DNA of 64,000 nt from Mesocentrotus franciscanus (GCA_037976565.1 CP137683.1:2455561-2519560); one strand, 5' to 3'; positions 57,101-64,000 are shown, numbered from the stretch's first letter. Made by a program: numbers and translations. The notes: generated from the sequence alone by a model not told the origin.

Positions 57101-60100
57101 ATCACAAAGATCCAATACTTACTCTGACAAACTGGTCTGTCATGACTCCATACAGGGGTGGTGTCAGGTGACAGGTCACATGACAAAGTATCTTCACCAA
57201 TCAAGTCATAACCTATGTCACATGAGAACTGACATTGGCACCCATGGAAGGGATCAGGGCATCCTTCTACCTTCCCATGGAGGAGGTTGCTGAAGAGGGC
57301 ATCTATAAACTGCAAAATGCAAAAATGAAAAAACATCGCAAATGTTACTACTAGAATTTAGAGAGGTAATAGTATGTTGACCCATTAGCAATGAAAGTTG
57401 ACTGAATTGTGGTATTAAATTGATATTTGTAAATATATTTACATGTACAGTGATGCAGTATCAAGACCATTAATATTAAAAGTTGTACATGTGCATTAAC
57501 AATCATCCTGATTTATTACCAAAGGTTAACTGGTAATAAATCTTCTTGGCAGACTTTTCAAAGCCCTAAAACTTTAGACATACATGTATTACACATCATG
57601 GTTTGTCTGTTAGTGTAACCCACTGCCCTCCGACACCCACATGGCTCCTAAATTAAACTTATGGGAATAAGAGAATTCACTCTACAACGGATCGATATGT
57701 GTGTGTATGTTTTCTCATTGTACCTTGTACAGTTATCACTACATCACATCTGGAGGCTAACCCACTGGAGTCTGTTGCTAGGTAACCAACACTAGTATCA
57801 CCTTCCTGGAAGATGCTCCCAGTGCCATGAGTTGGAGCAAGGCTGTAGGAGGTGAGGTTAGAAACATGTACGTATAGAAGTAGAGAAAAAATGGGAGATG
57901 ACAAGAGTGAGATAGAGATAGAAAGGGGGTAGGGAGATAAGGAACGGGGTGAGAGAGGGAGAGGGGGAAAGAGGGATGAGAGGGGGAGAGACAGAGAGTG
58001 GGTAAGAGAGGGTGGAGAAGGGAGAGAGGTGGTTCAAAGAGAGGGAGAGAGGGGTTCAAAGAGAGAGACAGAGAGTGGGTGAGAGAGGGTAAAAATGAGA
58101 GAGGGGTTCAAAGAGAGGGGAGAGATAGGGGTTTAGAGAGAGGGGGAGAGGGAGTGGGTAGGGAGATAAGGAAAGGGATGAGAGAGGGAGAGACACAGAG
58201 AGGGGTGAGAGTGGATGAGAGAGGGTGAAGAAGGAAGAGAGGGTTTTCAAAGAGAGAGAGAGAGTGTGTGTGTGTGTGTGTGTGTAAGAGAGGGGGACAG
58301 ACAGAAAGATGGGTTGGATAGCAAGAAAGAGATAACAGGGGGGAGAAGAAATAACATGAGAAAAAGGATACAATTGTAGGGAGGATATAAATACAGGGAT
58401 CAATAGAGAAGCAGATAGAGGGGAGGGGTAAGATGAAAGAAAAGTAGAAGCCGGTAGTAAGAAAAAGTGAAATGTTTTATGACAAAAACACAAGTCCATT
58501 TTTAACAATAAAATTGGCAATTCACAACGGTAATTCAGAAGTCGCTCACAAAAAAAAACCTCTTGGACTAAATTTGAGGTAATTCTGTAAGTGAGGTACA
58601 TTTAGGTGCTGAAAAGATAGAATATAATCCTTTCAATGATCACAATGAAATATGCATGATACCAACTGCCAATAGATTTTGTACATAATGCAAAATAAAA
58701 ACGGAATAAATAAGGAAAAAATAAAGAATTAGCAAAAGCAGCAAGAACAGCAAGTACTCAATAATTGCCCCTCCACATTATCTCGGATAATTTGTGAGTG
58801 CCTTAAAATCCCAGATGCAATTTTGTAACTGATCTTAACCCTGTGATGCAATGTATAGAATTTATTTATTTATTATGCCCTTTTAAACAATTCTGTAACT
58901 CGCATCCAATTCCTATAAATGAGAAAAGCCAATACCTGGTGAGATTCACTTGGCCAGAATTATCAGTAGCAACAGGTTGCTCAAAATGGACATTGGCCTC
59001 TAAAGTTCCAGGTTCTGCAGCTACAGTAACCTGATGAGGGCAAGGTCCACTGAAGGATGGAGGCTGGATATCTAATGAATGCAAGAAAATGAATTTACAC
59101 TTAAAAAGATTGAGGTATATCTATACTCCATCTGAGTCCAAGACTAACTTTAATCGACTAAAGTCTATAAAGAGTTAACACAAACAAGGGAAACGCTCTT
59201 GGCGGTCTCGCCTGCATTACGCAATTCAATATGATGAAAAATTGAGGTTGGGACATTATTCACAGGCAGGGTGGCCGATTAGAAAGGCCCCCAGAAAGGA
59301 AATCCTCCGAATATAATCAGCATATTGAAGTGAATATTGACTAAAAATCATCAGAAGAATTATTTACTATTATTTGTACCAAGATTGATATATGATAAAT
59401 TTCATGAAATATGAAAAAATAAAAAAAATTGATTTAATTCTCATATTAAGTTGTGAAAACATAATCCAAGTCTACTGACCTAAAATGACCTTTGACCCCG
59501 ACTTTGCGACATGGAATTTGTGTCATATGATTTGTGATCCTTGATAACCCTTGGGTACAAGTTTCATGGAATTTGAACAAACACTTTTGAAATTATGCTA
59601 AAAATTCAAAATTTGATGTTGATGCCACAAAATCTAAGTTTGCAGGCCTGAAATGACATTTGACCTTGACTTTGTCACCTAAAAGACTAATCACATGATT
59701 GGTGATACTTGATAACCCTTATGTTCAAGTTTTATGGAATAGGAATGTATACTTTTAAAATTATGTTAAAAATTCAGAAACTTAACCTCAGGTTAAGTTT
59801 TTGATGATGATGATGCCTCAACACAGTCTAAGTTTGTTGACCTGAAATGATCGTTGACCTTAACGTTGTGACCTGAAATTCTACTCACATGATTGAGGAT
59901 ACTTGATAACCCTTCAGCCCAAGTTTCATTGAATAAGAACTTATACTTTCAAAATTATATTAAAAATTCAAAATTTAACCTTAGGTTAAGTTTTTGATGT
60001 TGATGCCGCCGCCACCGGAAAAGCGCCGCCGCCACCGGAAAAGCGCCGCCTATGTCTCGCTTTGCTATGCAGGCAAGACAAAAAGCACTAACAACCGATT

Positions 60101-63100
60101 ACCACTTTCTGGTAATGATGGAAACCATGATCAAACCGAGCCTCTAAAAAGTTCCTGTTTCTACAGCCACTGTGACATGGTGAGGGTATGGACAAGTGTA
60201 AGATGAAGGCTTGATATCTAAAGATATAAATGAGTCTTAACTTATAAAGCTACTGTCCTCATATGCTCAATGCCCCCGAATCTGTCAACCAGGGTCTGTA
60301 CAGGCTATGTCATTGTGCAATATCTTAATGAATTTTTAACCAATTTAGAATCACATGTAAATGAATAATCCACCTTCTGCTGCTCTTAATGTATAATGAA
60401 ATGTATGATACATGTTTCTGATCGGATGAATGAACCATTGCTGAATTGAATTGAAACTAGATGGAACTTCAACTGCGCGCAGTCGAAAAATGCCTCCGCC
60501 ATAGAGCAATTTTACAAACCAAAATGGAAGCAATTTTAAAAATTCAAGTTTGATTGTAATCCATCTGTTGGTTCTAATGATAACACGATCACGAGCTATT
60601 TTAGGATACATAATGAGCCCTGTGACCTTTGACCTCGTGACCCCAATTCTAATCAGTTCATTGACTCTGCAAGATACATACATGACCCAAGTTTGGCGGT
60701 AATCCATCAATCGGTTCTTGAAATAACGTGATCACAAGCTATTTTGCATACATAACGAGCCCTGTGACCTTTGACCTCGTGACCCCAAAATCTAATCAGT
60801 TCATTAGCTCTGCAAGATACATACATGACCCAAGTTTGGCGGTAATCCATCAATCGGTTCTTGAGATAACGCGATCACGAGCTATTTTTGCATACATAAT
60901 GAGCCCTGTGACCTTTGACCTTGTGACCCCAAAATCTAATCAGTTCATTAGCTCTGCAAGATACATACAGGACCCAAGTTTGGCGGTAATCCATCAATCG
61001 GTTGAGATAACGCGATCACGAGCTATTTTTGCATACATAATGGACCCTGTGACCTTTGACCTCGTGACCCCAAAATCTAATCAGTTCATTAGCTCTGCAA
61101 GATACATACATGACCTGAGTTTGGCGGTAATCCATCAATTGGTTCTTGAGATAACGCGATCACGAGAACGGGACGTACGCACAGACGACGACGTGCGCAC
61201 GTATGTACGCACGGACTGACAACCAGAAAACATAATTCCCCCGGCTACTTTGTAGCGGAGGCATAAAAAAGTAACCATGTTTTGCCATTATAAAGAATTA
61301 AAGCTCGTTTTCATTTGATTTTTTTAAAGAATGACATGCGCTGCATATGAAATTCAATTGTCAGTGCCTTTTGCTTTTTCTCATGAACTGTGTACCCATA
61401 AGACATTGAGTGATTTCAAGTACGGTGTTCGGTGTTGGTGTTGGTGTTGAGAGCATGGAAAGGCTGCTAAACCGAGCTCCAACACCGACGGTCAGTTTAG
61501 AAGGACGATACCGATCGCGTTATCGATAGCTCAACACCAGCCTCAACACCGAGTGACGTCATACTCTACAGGCGAAAAGTCTTGCAATAAAAGCATAATC
61601 CTTTCAGAAATTCCATTAAAATTACATCATATCGAATATCAAATGTAAAGTCATATTAAACGAGCTGAAGACATGGAATTTCACAAGTTGACCTCTGTGA
61701 CCCTTGACCTACATGCTCCAAAATCTAAACAGATCGTCTTCCTATGGTGATACATACTATCATTAAGTTTGAAGTGAAAATTCTCCAGTGGTTCTTGAGA
61801 TATCGCGATAACGATCTCAATGTATGGAATTTCATAAGTTGACCTCTGTGACCCTTGACCTTTGACCTACGTGCTCCAAAATCTAATCAGATTGTCTTCC
61901 TATGGTGATACACACTATCATTAAGTTTGAAGTTTAAATCTCCAGTGGTTCTTGAGATATTATGATAACAATCTCAATGTATGGAATTTCATAAGTTGAC
62001 CTCTGTGACCCTTGACCTTTGGCCTACGTGCTCCAAAATCTAATCAGATCGTCTTCCTATGGTGATACATACTATCCTTAAGTTTGAAGTTTTACATCTC
62101 CAGTGGTTCTTGAGATATCATGATAACAATCTCAATGTATGGAATTTCATAAGTTGACCTCTATGACCCTTGACCTTTGACCTACGTGCTCCAAAATATA
62201 ATCAGATTGTTTTCCTACAGTGATACACACTATCACTAAGTTTGAAGTTTAAATCTCCAGTGGTTCTTGAGATATCATGATAACAATCTCAATGTATGGA
62301 ATTTCATAAGTTGACCTCTGTGACCCTTGACCTTTGGCCTACGTGCTCCAAAATCTAATCAGATCGTCTTCCTATGGTGATACATACTATCCTTAAGTTT
62401 GAAGTTTTACATCTCCAGTGGTTCTTGAGATATCATGATAACAATCTCAATGTATGGAATTTCATAAGTTGACCTCTGTGACCCTTGACCTTTGACATAC
62501 GTGCTCCAAAATCTAATCAGATCGTCTTCCTATGGTGATACATACTATCCTTAAGTTTGAAGTTTAAATCTCAAATGGTTCTTGAGATATCGCGCTAACA
62601 AACTCAATACAAGGAATTTCATAAGTTGACCTCTGTGACCTGTGACCTTTGACCTACGTACTCCAAAATCTAATCAGATCGTCTTCCTATGGTGATAAAT
62701 ACTATTCCCGAGTCTTAAGTTTAAATCTTAAATGGTTCTTGAGATATTGTGATAACGGTCAAACGGGACGGACGTACGGACGTACGGACGGACAACCCAA
62801 AAACATGATGCCTCCGGCACCACCTTCGGTGGCGGAGGCATAAAAAAAATATACCAAATAGATGAGCAATTTATAGAGGTGGCGACTAAATAGATTGATA
62901 AACTCACCTTTGCAGTGTGGTACCATGTCGTGGTTCCATTCTCCCTCCGTGCTGCAGGCAAGAGCAGTGGGGCCCTGTATCTGGTAACCCTCATCGCAGA
63001 AGAACTCACACCTGGTACTGAATCGTACAGCATCCGCTGACTCGCACTCTGGTGGGTGGACACCCCCATGGGCCACATCAAACAAGGCAGGACAGGTCTT

Positions 63101-64000
63101 GGTAACTGCGTTATCAAGGGATATGAATATAAGTCCATACTTCTTATGATATTACTAATAACTGTTTCATTTTTACATACCCTGTCTTACCAGTTTCAAG
63201 TAAAGTGACCACACTGTCCCCAGTGTAGTAGTCGACATGCACATCAAATTTCGAGGGCATTAAAACTTTTTAGGGGTTACTTCTACTATGACCTTCCAAA
63301 TTGACATAGAAAGAAAGAGGAAGCTCACAAACTGATTTTTATCATTACCAGATCTCAACCTACTTTTCAAAAAATTAATTCATGAACCCACCTGTGCACT
63401 GAAGATCTTGTCCGCTCCAAGTCTCATCAGCCTGACATGTCCGACTCAAAGATTCTACGGTAGAGGGTGTGGTGAACCCTGGTCGGCAGTGAAATTGGCA
63501 TGTTGTCCGAAAGGAGACTTTGGGCCTTGAGCAGTCTTCGGTGAAACCATTAGTGACAGTTGGAACAGTGCAATTCTTCACTGTGGAAATGGAGATTCAT
63601 ACACAAAATGTGTTTTTACATAGGGAATGAAAAATCAAGTTTCCAGATCCTCACAGAATTTGGCCAAAATTTTTCTCAAGGCCATTGAATACCTTACAAT
63701 TTGACTAACATTAGATTTTTACAATGAAATGCAACAGTATTATTTCTAGAATTTCAAAAAAGTAAAATGTTTCTGCATGAAGTCCCAAATGGTCATATGA
63801 ATGAAAGTGCATTTTAAGCCTTGAAATCAGAGGAAAAGCCAAATTGACAAGAAGACAGTGGCCAGTCATGTGACTGGTATGACATCACTATGATTCACAG
63901 CCAATCAGGCCTTTTCTCTGACTGGAAGGCGAGGAACACTCTGCAATATCGATACTTCTAATTCTGTAACAATTAGGGACAGCCTAAAAGAATTTACGGT
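38940..64000 (-). CDS. Gene B: SVEP1-like CCP/HYR/ephrin-like secreted protein (5' end outside window)
   Basis: Seventeen exons chain in one frame over about 25 kb (about 1,160 codons). Order: CCP, CCP, HYR (2 exons), CCP, CCP, CCP, HYR, CCP, CCP, HYR, HYR, CCP, a two-exon linker, two ephrin-receptor-like (GCC2_GCC3) modules, stop. HYR-HYR-CCP-linker-ephrin-like is the order I know from the centre of SVEP1/polydom, a large secreted adhesion protein; EGF and pentraxin parts are absent here. It is a tandem paralogue of gene A by the near-identity of the first two exons to A exons 17-18. One CCP exon (57,123) has a disrupted start. If the weak GTTGAA donor at 38,944 is used instead of the stop, the gene could continue, but no further exon is seen. 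Confidence 0.8.
39224..39640 (+). mobile_element. LINE 3' end (CR1/L2-like), antisense to gene B
   Basis: A plus-strand frame reads H-Q-L-N-W-L-P-I-R-S-W-I-Q-Y-K, G-L-A-P-P-Y-L, then A-P-K-L-W-N-N-L-P and F-K-S-Y-L-K, the usual C-terminal end of CR1/L2-type reverse transcriptases. It is followed by a short UTR ending in (ATT)n. Only the last 400 bp are present, so it is 5' truncated. Confidence 0.85.
40040..40201 (-). CDS. Gene B exon: ephrin-receptor-like module
   Basis: The acceptor CGTTTCCAG leads to A-C-P-T-G-H-Y-F, then C-V-E-C-E-R-G-F-Y-Q, C-K-P-C-V-D-G-T-F-T and A-A-D-C-E. Six cysteines in GCC2_GCC3 spacing. Donor GTTTGT is unusual but keeps phase 1 into the last exon. Confidence 0.85.
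40358..41013. mobile_element. mariner-like MITE with ~190-bp inverted repeats
   Basis: CCGTGTGAGTCAAAACAAAG at the left and TTTTTTGACTCACACGG at the right are inverted, flanked by TA on both sides (40,356-40,357 and 41,014-41,015). The arms extend to about 40,550 and from about 40,835, including ACAGGAGGCATTGTTTGCGA and its complement. A TA target duplication is typical of Tc1/mariner. No transposase ORF inside. Confidence 0.9.
41363..41669 (-). CDS. Gene B exon: linker domain, second part
   Basis: The phase 0 acceptor TCATTTTCAAG opens V-L-S-M-A-F-G-E-D-L. A helical, His- and acid-rich stretch follows (H-I-H-H-H-T), then a G-S-G-G hinge and E-E-T-S-E-E. The end C-D-E-G-Y-I-P-D-H-D-C-H-T-C leads into the ephrin-like part. 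Donor GTAAGT, phase 1. It pairs only with 42,077-42,357. No named domain recognised. Confidence 0.78.
42077..42357 (-). CDS. Gene B exon: linker domain with furin-like site
   Basis: After CTTTCTGCAG the frame is R-R-K-P-R-R-M-N-L-P, then Y-F-E-G-K-C-G-A-G, I-C-T-K-N-Q-L-C, V-T-C-G-P-G and N-R-Q-K-R-D-V. Four cysteines suggest a small disulphide-bonded fold. R-Q-K-R at 42,140-42,151 fits R-x-K-R furin cleavage. Ends V-S-M in phase 0 at GTGAGA. The position between CCP and ephrin-like modules matches the SVEP1 linker. Confidence 0.8.
42715..42865. repeat. (GA)n-rich simple repeat in the LINE 3' UTR
   Basis: Purine run of gaga and ggag units within the 3' UTR of the LINE. Confidence 0.9.
43015..44080. 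repeat. Four GC-rich hairpin repeats in the LINE 3' UTR
   Basis: Copies of about 100 bp near 43,018, 43,530, 43,766 and 43,978. Each starts GTCGGCGGGCGC, contains CCAGGTGGCCACCATGCCAA, and ends GGCACGCGCCCGTCGAG. The two ends are inverted repeats of each other, so each copy can fold. Spacers share a CACGAGTAAACACAAG-like motif. Confidence 0.85.
47220..47345. repeat. Degenerate CCCTAA-like repeat
   Basis: It contains AACCCTAACCCTAATCCTAAA and variants, resembling TTAGGG-type telomeric repeats read on the other strand. Intronic, next to the gene B CCP at 47,422. Confidence 0.6.
47422..47625 (-). CDS. Gene B exon: CCP domain
   Basis: After CTTTTCCAG the frame reads V-P-C-H-N-L-H-I-P-E-H-G, Y-C-T-M-V-C-N-E-G-Y, L-F-I-C-G-S-S-G-V-W and P-D-C-S at GTGAGT. 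Phase 1-1. The same bases are open on the plus strand, but only the minus frame has CCP motifs and splice sites. Confidence 0.9.
47773..48574. mobile_element. Tandem-repeat element with terminal hairpin (type 1, copy 1)
   Basis: It begins AAACTAGATGGAACTTCAAC and ATGCCTCCGCCAT. Four units of about 140-150 bp follow (GTGACCTTTGACCTCGTGAC, CCATCAATCGGTTCTTGAGA), then a run of ACGTACGTACGTACGG, and a hairpin ATGCCTCCGGCTACG...GTAGCGGAGGCAT with A-rich end. Very similar to 60,457-61,267. No ORF of its own. Confidence 0.85.
48892..49137 (-). CDS. Gene B exon: HYR domain
   Basis: After CAATTTCAG the frame is D-E-V-Q-P-I-I-Q-F-C-P-P-D, W-D-D-P-I-F, W-G-H-H-V-I-L-Y-R-A-S-D-S and A-E-C-G-I-N-V-D-I-K, ending at GTAAGT. 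HYR fold pattern with both conserved Cys. Phase 1-1, complete in one exon. Confidence 0.88.
50013..50433. mobile_element. Fold-back MITE (family copy 3)
   Basis: Arms begin GTGTTTCACAAAGACTAAG and end CTTAGTCTTTGCAAAACACC; they share GATCGACTTAAG and CCATTCATGCCACTGG with the copies at 2.8 and 20.7 kb. It is intronic in gene B. Confidence 0.85.
50492..50743 (-). CDS. Gene B exon: HYR domain
   Basis: The acceptor GCATTACAG leads to L-A-A-P-T-L-T-S-C-P, then V-T-F-D-L-P-A-A-V-D-N, F-S-D-Q-S-N-N-T-A-T-C and E-V-Y-V-T at GTGAGT. Phase 1-1. It is directly followed by a second HYR exon, as in SVEP1. Confidence 0.9.
51156..51365 (-). CDS. Gene B exon: CCP domain
   Basis: After TTAATTTCAG the frame is I-G-C-D-S-L-V-V-D-S, S-G-T-I-C-T-L-H-C-D, L-T-C-L-D-S-G-Q-W and Q-P-R-C-L at GTGAGC. 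Cys pattern fits a sushi domain; the G-Y after the third Cys is replaced by L-D-L. Phase 1-1. Confidence 0.85.
52107..52298 (-). CDS. Gene B exon: CCP domain
   Basis: The acceptor CCCTTTCAG leads to R-K-C-P-K-E-F-E-P-P, E-C-H-L-T-C-L-V-G-Y, A-S-C-E-F-N-G and E-P-Y-C-Q at GTGTGA. Six cysteines, phase 1-1. Confidence 0.88.
52745..53038 (+). mobile_element. tRNA-derived SINE
   Basis: The head has A-box-like GTTGGCTCAGTCGG at 52,753 and the body ends with an A/T-rich (AAT)n tail near 53,025. It stops about 48 bp from the gene B HYR donor. Confidence 0.6.
53086..53325 (-). CDS. Gene B exon: HYR domain
   Basis: After AAACGTACAG the frame is D-I-E-A-P-I-F-N-E-C-P, V-Q-W-F-V-Q-A-S-D-K-S-G-N, G-T-Y-T-V-T-C-T-A-R-D and N-I-C-R-F-S-I-D-V-I at GTGAGT. 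A complete HYR in one 240-nt exon, phase 1-1. Confidence 0.92.
53345..55345 (+). mobile_element. 5'-truncated CR1/L2-like LINE, antisense to gene B
   Basis: Plus-strand frames give the linker A-D-A-F-N-D-Y-L (53,400s), then P-D-E-W-K-H-A-K-V-L-P, N-Y-R-P-I-S-I-L, F-G-F-R-P-G-H-S-T and R-A-F-D-T-V-D (53,696-54,190), then M-Y-A-D-D-T-T-L-Y (54,197-54,571), and a C-terminal part (54,845-55,027). Stops and frameshifts at about 53,595, 54,190 and 54,571 make it inactive. The left end lies within about 20-40 bp of the gene B acceptor at 53,326. Confidence 0.88.
55784..55984 (-). CDS. Gene B exon: CCP domain
   Basis: After CTGTTGTAG the frame is K-S-C-P-S-L-V-E-T-A-W, T-C-N-L-A-C-R-T-T-G-Y, T-M-C-S-G-N-Q-T-W and A-Q-C-V at GTAAGA. 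Six cysteines with an extra Thr in the C-x-x-x-G-Y turn. Phase 1-1. Confidence 0.88.
56410..56598 (-). CDS. Gene B exon: CCP domain
   Basis: After CTCTCCTAG the frame is R-T-C-P-A-L-V-I, V-C-T-F-H-C-P-F-G-Y, K-R-C-Q-A-D-R-T-W and F-M-C-S. Two donors three bases apart (GTAGGT and GTCGTA) both give phase 1; GTAGGT is stronger. Confidence 0.88.
57123..57302 (-). CDS. Gene B exon: CCP domain with a disrupted start
   Basis: From TTTTGCAG (57,310) the frame starts Y-R-C-P as other CCP exons do, but soon runs to a stop. The body (L-L-H-G-K-V-E-G-C, Q-C-Q-F-S-C-D-I-G-Y, L-S-C-D-L and R-P-V-C-Q) is in another frame. A cryptic TATAG acceptor at 57,303 gives phase 1 with the body but loses the first cysteine. 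Donor GTAAGT, phase 1. Confidence 0.75.
57724..57842 (-). CDS. Gene B exon: second half of a split HYR domain
   Basis: After ACCTCCTACAG, phase 2, the frame is L-A-P-T-H-G-T-G-S, V-G-Y-L-A-T-D-S-S-G-L-A-S-R-C and V-I-T-V-Q at GTACAA. It completes the HYR begun at 59,071. The same phase 2 split and 119-nt length appear in gene A exon 5, so the two are orthologous modules. Confidence 0.9.
57905..58290. repeat. Purine-rich (GGGAGA/GAGAGG) tandem repeat
   Basis: A ~385-bp run of gagaggg units with partly regular longer periods, for example GGTTCAAAGAGAGAG-like blocks repeated near 58,030, 58,055, 58,105 and 58,235, then a (GT)n run. It lies in the intron of the split HYR. Confidence 0.9.
58936..59071 (-). 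CDS. Gene B exon: first half of a split HYR domain
   Basis: After CATTCATTAG the frame is D-I-Q-P-P-S-F-S-G-P-C-P, V-T-V-A-A-E-P-G-T-L, A-T-D-N-S-G-Q-V-N-L-T, ending in phase 2 at GTATTG. In frame with the exon at 57,842. Confidence 0.9.
59180..60090. mobile_element. Degenerate tandem-repeat element (type 3)
   Basis: Three diverged units of about 180 bp near 59,480, 59,650 and 59,840 share TGACCTTTGACC-like cores and ACTTGATAACCCTT. A duplicated CCGCCGCCACCGGAAAAGCG stands at the right end with TGCAGGCAAGACA, answering TCTCGCCTGCATT at the left. It abuts the HYR pseudo-exon. Confidence 0.65.
60130..60217 (-). pseudogene. Broken duplicate of a HYR first-half exon
   Basis: After a TTTAG acceptor (60,218-60,219) the frame reads D-I-K-P-S-S-Y-T-C-P-Y-P-H-H-V-T-V-A-V-E, closely matching the start of the exon at 59,071. 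A 2-base insertion then brings a stop, and the rest is lost at the adjacent repeat element. It is a decayed second copy of the same module. Confidence 0.8.
60457..61267. mobile_element. Tandem-repeat element with terminal hairpin (type 1, copy 2)
   Basis: Same ends and internal 140-bp units as 47,773-48,574: AAACTAGATGGAACTTCAAC at the start, four GTGACCTTTGACC units, an acg-rich run, and a hairpin around GGCTACTTTGTAGC. It sits at a point where the duplicate arm at 463 has no insertion. Confidence 0.88.
61268..62846. mobile_element. Tandem-repeat element with terminal hairpin (type 2)
   Basis: Seven units of about 155 bp start near 61,690, 61,840, 61,995, 62,153, 62,312, 62,471 and 62,628. 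Each has GACCTCTGTGACCCTTGACC, GTGCTCCAAAATCTAATCAG and CCAGTGGTTCTTGAGATAT. The end has GGACGGACGTACGGACG and a hairpin ATGCCTCCGGCACC...GGTGGCGGAGGCAT with A run. The start includes a GTGTTGGTGTTGAG...CTCAACACCAGCCTC inverted block (61,425-61,555). It is adjacent to the type 1 element, so the pair may be one composite. Confidence 0.8.
62908..63105 (-). CDS. Gene B exon: CCP domain
   Basis: After GATAACGCAG the frame is V-T-K-T-C-P-A-L-F-D-V-A-H-G, R-C-E-F-F-C-D-E-G-Y, L-A-C-S-T-E-G-E-W and P-H-C-K at GTGAGT. Phase 1-1. Differs from gene A exon 18 at about four residues (for example A for S, T for S, E for D, M for V). Confidence 0.92.
63392..63580 (-). CDS. Gene B exon: CCP domain (first in window)
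   Basis: After ATTTCCACAG the frame is K-N-C-T-V-P-T-V-T-N-G, T-C-Q-F-H-C-R-P-G-F, T-C-Q-A-D-E-T-W and L-Q-C-T at GTGGGT. One residue differs from gene A exon 17. Upstream exons of gene B lie beyond the right edge. Confidence 0.92.

Larger units (their letters stand above)
60311..64000. repeat. Right arm of the segmental duplication
   Basis: 60,311-60,456 and 62,847-64,000 match 320-463 and 464-1,640 in order and orientation, exons and introns alike. The 2.39-kb difference is the pair of hairpin elements, for which the left arm preserves the empty site. Confidence 0.9.

Noticed and set aside
58056..58601. 181-codon Ser/Leu/Pro-rich minus-strand ORF
   Set aside because: It is a frame through the purine-rich intron repeat of the split HYR.
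60728..61219. 163-codon plus-strand ORF of repeated protein units
   Set aside because: The protein repeats are the 140-bp DNA units; unit lengths that happen to be multiples of three keep the frame open. Other copies are frameshifted.

Overview
This is nuclear DNA from an animal, most likely a marine invertebrate deuterostome and probably an echinoderm. The evidence is short exons with GT-AG introns, extracellular CCP (sushi), HYR and ephrin-receptor-like modules, echinoderm-style tRNA-derived SINEs, non-LTR, Penelope and Crypton elements, and fold-back repeats. The taxon is an inference; nothing here fixes the species. No bacterial operons, rRNA or CRISPR are present.

Two multi-exon genes lie head to tail on the minus strand. 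Gene A starts with a signal-peptide ATG at 29,229 and runs left off the window. I could chain 18 exons in one reading frame (about 940 codons): signal peptide, an RRRR basic site, HYR, 2 CCP, HYR, 5 CCP, HYR, then 3 CCP. Gene B enters from the right edge and runs to a stop codon at 38,940. Its 17 visible exons encode 2 CCP, HYR, 3 CCP, HYR, 2 CCP, HYR-HYR-CCP, a two-exon linker with a furin-like RQKR site, and two ephrin-receptor-like cysteine-rich modules. The HYR-HYR-CCP-linker-ephrin-like order recalls the central part of SVEP1/polydom. Both products should be secreted, disulphide-rich, multimodular adhesion or matrix proteins. Almost every intron is phase 1, the hallmark of shuffled modules.

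The two genes look like tandem copies. The last exons of gene A (CCPs at 1,020 and 530) and their introns are nearly identical to the first visible exons of gene B (63,392 and 62,908). The window therefore spans about one period, near 62 kb, of a tandem duplication, or an assembly artefact that mimics one.

Layout: 0.3-29.2 kb is gene A. Its introns hold a tandem-repeat mobile element (6.2-7.2 kb), fold-back repeats, a Penelope-like element (14.7-16.6 kb), a degenerate Tx1/L1-like LINE (19.85-22.8 kb) and a higher-order tandem repeat (27.1-28.4 kb). The 29.3-38.4 kb stretch is intergenic, with a Crypton tyrosine-recombinase gene (35.7-37.0 kb, one frameshift) and palindromic elements. From 38.9 to 64 kb is gene B, with a mariner-like MITE (40.36-41.01 kb), an almost complete LINE (about 42.4-47.0 kb), a 5'-truncated LINE on the opposite strand (53.35-55.34 kb) and two families of tandem-repeat elements that end in a hairpin (47.8-48.6 and 60.5-62.8 kb).

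Exon limits come from reading splice sites and frames by eye. No transcript data or database search was available.
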